Origin: CBFIDA01 sp965661085
GTDB taxonomy: Bacteria > Pseudomonadota > Gammaproteobacteria > Comchoanobacterales > Comchoanobacteraceae
Assembly (NCBI GenBank): GCA_965661085.1
Contig: CBFIDA010000007.1
Coordinates: 10,686-74,685, forward strand
Direction: 5' to 3'
Length of the DNA stretch: 64,000 nt
Shown: positions 60,477 to 64,000 of the stretch, in pieces
Layout: the number at the start of each line of letters is the position of its first letter
Numbering within the stretch: the stretch's first letter is position 1
Made by a program: the position numbers and the translations under genes
The notes under the pieces: generated by a model
Database searches by the model: none
The model's input: the letters and a program-made list of their open reading frames with translations, nothing else
What the model was told of the DNA's origin: nothing

Positions 60477-61861
60477 GCCTCAATGTGTTGTTGAACACCG
60501 ATTCATACAAAGCATCCCATTATTTGCAATATCCGCCTCACACAGAATATGTGTCCAGTTACATCGAGTCGCGTGGTGGCGCGCACGACACCATGGTTTT
60601 CTTCGGTCTACAAGCATTCATCAAGGCACACTTGCAGCGCCCGATCACCATGGCCGACATTGACGAGGCTGAGGCTGTGTTGCAGGCCCATGGGTTGCCA
60701 TTCCATCGTGCTGGTTGGACGCACATTGTCAAGGCCCATGATGGTCATTTGCCCATTGACATTGAGGCCGTACCAGAGGGCACATGTTTGCCAACGCAGC
60801 ATGTTTTGTGTCAGGTGGTCAACACCGATCCACAGTGCTATTGGTTGACCAGTTATCTTGAAACCGCTCTGTTGCGCGCCATATGGTATCCATGCACGGT
60901 GGCAACACGTGCCATGCACATCAAGCATACGCTCAAGCATCACATGCAGCACACCGCTGGCCATCTCGAAGGGCTGGATTTTCAGTTGCATGATTTTGGT
61001 GCACGTGGTGTTTCTTCAGAAGAATCGGCCAGTTTGGGCGGGATGGCCCATCTTTTGTGGTTTCAGGGGACCGACAATTTGTCCGGGTTGATGGCAGCAA
61101 GACGCTTTTATGGAGCCACCATGCCGGGTTATTCCATCCCTGCGGCAGAACATGCCACCATGACCGCATGGGGGCATGCACATGAGGCCGATGCCTATCA
61201 AAACATGCTGCAACAGTTTGCACAACCCAACAGGATGGTGGCTGTGGTCAGCGATTCATACGATCTGTGGCATGCCATCGATCACATATGGGGTAAAACC
61301 TTGCATGATCAGGTGATGTCACAAGGGGGCACAGTCGTCATTCGTCCTGACAGCGGTGATCCAGTTGCCGTGGTGCCACGTGTCATTGAGGCCTTGATGC
61401 AAAAGTTTGGTGCCACCACCAATGCAGTAGGTTATCGTGTGCTGCCCGATTGTGTGCGTGTCATTCAAGGTGATGGGGTGTCGCCTGAGGTGATTGGTCA
61501 AGTTTTGCATGCCATGCAAAATCAAAAGCTGAGCGCAGAAAATATTGCTTTTGGCATGGGGGCAGAGCTCCTTCAAAAAGTGCACCGCGACACGCTTAAG
61601 TTTGCCATGAAGGCCTCTGCAGTCTGTGTGCGTGGTCAATGGCGCCCCATCTTTAAGGCGCCACAAACCGATTTGGCCAAACAATCCAAACCTGGTCGTT
61701 TGGCATTGATACATGCCCATGATCGCCATCAGACCATCCCTTTGGCTGAATTGTCGGGGCGCGACAATTGTTTGCGAAAGGTTTTTTCGAATGGTCAACT
61801 GCTTCTGGAAGAAGACTTTGCCACCATTCGGCAACGTGCAGCATCCACAGGCTTGGTTTGA
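60473..61861 (+). CDS. nadV: Nicotinamide phosphoribosyltransferase
   Basis: NadV (NAMPT type) makes NMN from nicotinamide and PRPP. The 462-residue enzyme has NTDSYKASHYLQYP, LHDFGARGVSSEES, GTDNLSGLMAARRFYG, PAAEHATMTAWG, RPDSGDP and AFGMGAELLQKVHRDT, all diagnostic. GTG 60473 has AAGGAG 6 bases upstream and overlaps the nadM stop (GTGA). With NadM it gives the two-step path nicotinamide to NAD, bypassing deamidation; this suits a bacterium living on host nicotinamide. Confidence 0.95.
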   Translation: MSLNVLLNTDSYKASHYLQYPPHTEYVSSYIESRGGAHDTMVFFGLQAFIKAHLQRPITMADIDEAEAVLQAHGLPFHRAGWTHIVKAHDGHLPIDIEAVPEGTCLPTQHVLCQVVNTDPQCYWLTSYLETALLRAIWYPCTVATRAMHIKHTLKHHMQHTAGHLEGLDFQLHDFGARGVSSEESASLGGMAHLLWFQGTDNLSGLMAARRFYGATMPGYSIPAAEHATMTAWGHAHEADAYQNMLQQFAQPNRMVAVVSDSYDLWHAIDHIWGKTLHDQVMSQGGTVVIRPDSGDPVAVVPRVIEALMQKFGATTNAVGYRVLPDCVRVIQGDGVSPEVIGQVLHAMQNQKLSAENIAFGMGAELLQKVHRDTLKFAMKASAVCVRGQWRPIFKAPQTDLAKQSKPGRLALIHAHDRHQTIPLAELSGRDNCLRKVFSNGQLLLEEDFATIRQRAASTGLV

Positions 61862-61949
61862 GTCCCTCAACATGTGTTTTCGTGTGGGCGTCGGTTTACA
61901 TTCAGATTCTGAACAATAGGATGTTTTTTGCTTGAGGCGCACCAACGCA

Positions 61950-61978
61950 TTGACAAGTCCAATGTTTTTTGCTAACCT
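61950..61978 (+). promoter_or_regulatory. Extended -10 promoter before the small membrane protein gene
   Basis: Consensus TTGACA (61950-61955), a 17-bp spacer and TAACCT (61973-61978) with TG at the extended position, about 28 bases before ATG 62007. Confidence 0.55.
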
Positions 61979-62006
61979 ATGTACAACAATAGAATAAGAG
62001 TACATC

Positions 62007-62441
62007 ATGGGTCTTACCGTTACCGTCTTACTGTTTGCCGCTCTGGCACTCCCGCTACTATGGTTGATGAAACAGGTCTACAACGCCGGTATGGCTGTTG
62101 CACAGCTTTGTTACAATGCTTGGGGTCGATCTTCTGGCCAAAAAAAAACGGTGGTTGGCCTTGGTATCCCACCAATGCTTACAAGTAGAATTAAGGTTCA
62201 GCCCTCAAATATTTCAAGAATTGAAACTACAAGAAATGTGCCTGATGACCAACAAGGTCTAATATCCGAATGCCATCAGTCTGGTGGCGAAGGCAGCCCA
62301 CCTAAAACAGATAACATTAACGATGGTCTATCTGTATTGGCCACAGCAGCACGCCCAGCATATGGGTTGCGGTATTCCGATGGTGAAGGTGATCCATGTG
62401 CATCAAATCTAGGTGAGGGTGATCCACGTTCTTTAACGTAG
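62007..62441 (+). CDS. Small membrane-anchored protein of unknown function
   Basis: A 144-residue product with an N-terminal hydrophobic segment (MGLTVTVLLFAALALPLLWLM) and a polar, probably disordered remainder ending with two GEGDP repeats. AAGAG precedes ATG 62007 by 6 bases and the promoter is strong. No family recognised. A 140-residue minus-strand frame overlaps its end and was not called. Confidence 0.5.
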   Translation: MGLTVTVLLFAALALPLLWLMKQVYNAGMAVAQLCYNAWGRSSGQKKTVVGLGIPPMLTSRIKVQPSNISRIETTRNVPDDQQGLISECHQSGGEGSPPKTDNINDGLSVLATAARPAYGLRYSDGEGDPCASNLGEGDPRSLT

Positions 62442-62791
62442 TATTCAAGCAGTGATTTCAGGATTTTGTCCACCTCTTGAATGCATAGGGTGCCAGGAGG
62501 TCGAATTTGGGTTGATGGGTGCCATGGCGATGGACCGCATGTGCCTATGATCAGATGTGCTGTTTTTTCGGCATGCATCGATGAGCCTATGACTTGGTTG
62601 GGTGGCAACACATTTTCAAACCAGCGTTTGGGTGCGGTCTTTTCGAGTCTATGACAGTTGCGCTCACCATGGTTGTGCACATGTGTGCGTAAGGTCATGA
62701 TCGGATACAGCTCGCCATGACCGCGCCCTTATTAAGATGTTGATTTTAATTGTATTTGTGTTATAATGTGTTCGTATTATTGGAGAAAAAA
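62442..62791. other. Intergenic region before the ankyrin gene
   Basis: 350 bases with no supported gene; the minus-strand frame 62276-62698 lacks a ribosome site. The ankyrin gene promoter (62740-62767) is its only recognised element. Confidence 0.45.
62740..62767 (+). promoter_or_regulatory. Promoter of the ankyrin gene
   Basis: TTGATT (62740-62745), a 16-bp spacer and consensus TATAAT (62762-62767), in AT-rich sequence 24 bases before ATG 62792. Confidence 0.6.
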
Positions 62792-63106
62792 ATGAAAAAA
62801 ACACAATCCAAACTTCCCAAAATGCTCTCTGAGGAGAAACTGATTCTTTTTTATCTAAAGAATGGTCCATGTCAAAAATTTGAAGGTGGGCTGACCTTGT
62901 TGCATTTGGCAGCTTTCATGGGATATCCGAAATTGGTGGAAATATTGCTCAACGCGGGTGCCAATCTGCAAGCCAAATGTGAAGGAGGTAAGACGCCCTT
63001 TGATGCAGCCGATGCCATGGCGCACAAGCATGTTAAACGGGTCATGCGACGACACATAGAGCACAAGGAGCACGGTCCAGATCATGCTTGTTGCACCATT
63101 TGCTGA
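62792..63106 (+). CDS. Ankyrin-repeat protein ending in a CaaX motif
   Basis: A 104-residue protein. After a basic start (MKKTQSKLPKM) one full ankyrin repeat is clear (GGLTLLHLAAFMGYPKLVEILLNAGANLQAK) and a second begins with GGKTPFDAADAMAHKHVKRVMRR. The last four residues are CTIC, preceded by another cysteine: a CaaX box of the type farnesylated in eukaryotic cells. Ankyrin effectors with CaaX ends are known from Legionella (AnkB). GGAG lies 6 bases before ATG 62792. That it is delivered into a host cell is inference; no secretion apparatus gene is in the window. Confidence 0.78.
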   Translation: MKKTQSKLPKMLSEEKLILFYLKNGPCQKFEGGLTLLHLAAFMGYPKLVEILLNAGANLQAKCEGGKTPFDAADAMAHKHVKRVMRRHIEHKEHGPDHACCTIC

Positions 63107-63353
63107 TGCACTCTGTGATGGTGAGATGCAACCAAGTCTATATGGATGTCTCAGTTGTTGGTACACCCTCTGCATTTGTCAAAGCCATGCCAAGTATTGG
63201 CAAATTCATTTCTTTCAAGCATGCCTTTGGGTTGAAGACTGGATCATCGGTTGACGCATCATCAAGTGTTGTGCTGAGCTTGAAATTGTGCGAGCCTAAC
63301 ATGGTTTTCATTCGCAAGCCGACGATACATGATTGAGGGAGGGCACCATACCC
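63107..63353. other. Spacer between the ankyrin gene and the broken coiled-coil gene
   Basis: Overlapping plus and minus frames (63088-63336, 63138-63368) could each encode about 75 residues; neither has a convincing ribosome site or family pattern, so neither is called. Confidence 0.35.
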
Positions 63354-63968
63354 ATGATTTCTCAGCATACCTTAGACCAGTATGATCGCTGCATTGCCAA
63401 GTGTGAGCGCGATATTGCGTAGTTGCGCTTGAGCACCCAGCAGGTGAAAGCAAGCATTGAGCGGAAAAAGCGTCAACGTGCATTGTTGGCTAAGGCACGG
63501 GCGTCATTCACTTGTTGCCGTCAATATTTAGAAAAGTACAAGGTCATGTGTGACCGATCAGGCCAATTGAAAGAAAAAATGCGAACTTTGTCAGGGTGGG
63601 TGCAGCAACGTCGCATGATTGTTGTGATTGCTTTGCTCATGGGCGTTGTTTTGTTGGGCATGTGTTTTTTTCAGGTGCCCCTACCGGCCTTTGGTTTTTC
63701 TCTTTCCATGGTTTATTTGTTTTTAGGGATGTTGGTTGGCGTCATGGCGTTGTCCCTTCATCTCTATACACAGTATAAGATAGATACAGGGAGGTCAGTT
63801 GTTTATGGTAGAATACAGCGACTTGGTCTCTTTTGTGTGTCCCAAGATCTGAAATCATGCGCTGCCAAAAACAAGATACTTTGTGCGTATTTAAATTGTT
63901 GGATAGATCACGAGGTTCATGCTGTACGCACACAAATGCGCTATATGCTCGATGGTCTGTCAGAATGA
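63354..63968 (+). pseudogene. Coiled-coil/membrane protein gene interrupted by an in-frame amber codon
   Basis: ATG 63354, with GAGGG about 10 bases upstream, opens a frame MISQHTLDQYDRCIAKCERDIA, meets TAG at 63420-63422, and continues in the same frame to TGA 63966-63968. Past the amber codon the product shows a basic coiled coil (TQQVKASIERKKRQRALLAKARAS), two hydrophobic helices (MIVVIALLMGVVLLGMCFF and LSMVYLFLGMLVGVMALSL) and a soluble tail. A CAG to TAG change would explain the break. The downstream part could start at TTG 63423, but without a ribosome site. Family unknown. Confidence 0.5.
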
Positions 63969-64000
63969 CCTTTCTGGGTGGTGGTGCGCATCGTATCATC

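Noticed and set aside
62276..62698. 140-residue minus-strand open frame over the end of the small membrane protein gene
   Set aside because: No ribosome site; its end is antisense to a frame with a strong promoter and ribosome site.

Overview
The window reads as one chromosomal segment of a gammaproteobacterium of moderate G+C (by eye a little under 50%), with features of a host-associated, Legionella/Coxiella-like lifestyle. The gammaproteobacterial assignment rests on a one-piece tmRNA, the smpB | ratA-rnfH-bamE neighbourhood, Hda, an IHF-beta-type protein, a Bcr-type exporter and Fur. The host-associated inference rests on two eukaryote-like ankyrin loci (one ending in a CaaX box), nicotinamide salvage by NadV and NadM-Nudix, tandem MFS carriers of a type common in intracellular Gammaproteobacteria, and several orphan small or repeat-bearing proteins. 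No insertion sequence, prophage, CRISPR array or rRNA was seen. Both tRNA genes lack an encoded CCA.

Layout: 1-7 kb holds the priA 3' end, grpE, tRNA-Thr, a frameshifted Bax-inhibitor-1-like locus, ssrA (tmRNA) running into lpxB, then smpB divergent from ratA-rnfH and bamE. 7-15 kb holds a CPBP membrane protease, a zinc-finger gene with a possible tiny zinc-knuckle ORF behind it, two paralogous MFS carriers, nadK and recN, followed by a decayed ankyrin locus. 15-23 kb holds fur and a minus-strand run of an exporter, a Cys-rich lipoprotein, uvrA, an amino-acid permease and hemE. 23-31 kb holds an aldehyde dehydrogenase, a histidine kinase and AraC-type response regulator pair, lexA with a coupled small membrane ORF, metK, queH and a drug/metabolite exporter. 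31-47 kb holds nth, orphan rnfB, metG, apbC, dcd, an IHF-like gene with a leader ORF, hda, a DUF2066 gene, a 718-residue orphan membrane protein, dusA, wrbA, a GT25 glycosyltransferase, ttcA, bolA and grxD. 47-56 kb holds a giant GltD/PyrK-like flavoprotein and an accessory stretch with orphan ORFs, a polytopic protein, a SyrP-like oxygenase coupled to a nitrilase-family hydrolase, and a basic/acidic unknown protein. 56-64 kb holds feoABC under a Fur box, tRNA-Arg, nadM-nudix and nadV, a small membrane protein, the CaaX ankyrin protein and a gene broken by an amber codon.

Themes: ribosome rescue (tmRNA plus SmpB), iron control (Fur, FeoABC, Grx4/BolA, ApbC, RnfB), NAD supply (NadV, NadM, NadK), SOS repair (LexA, RecN, UvrA, Nth) and tRNA modification (QueH, DusA, TtcA). 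The most notable items are the ankyrin protein with a C-terminal CTIC motif, the direct-repeat GTTC-N7-GTTC operator inside the lexA promoter with a small membrane ORF coupled to lexA, and the paired SyrP-like oxygenase and amidohydrolase. All identifications come from reading the sequence; no database search was run.
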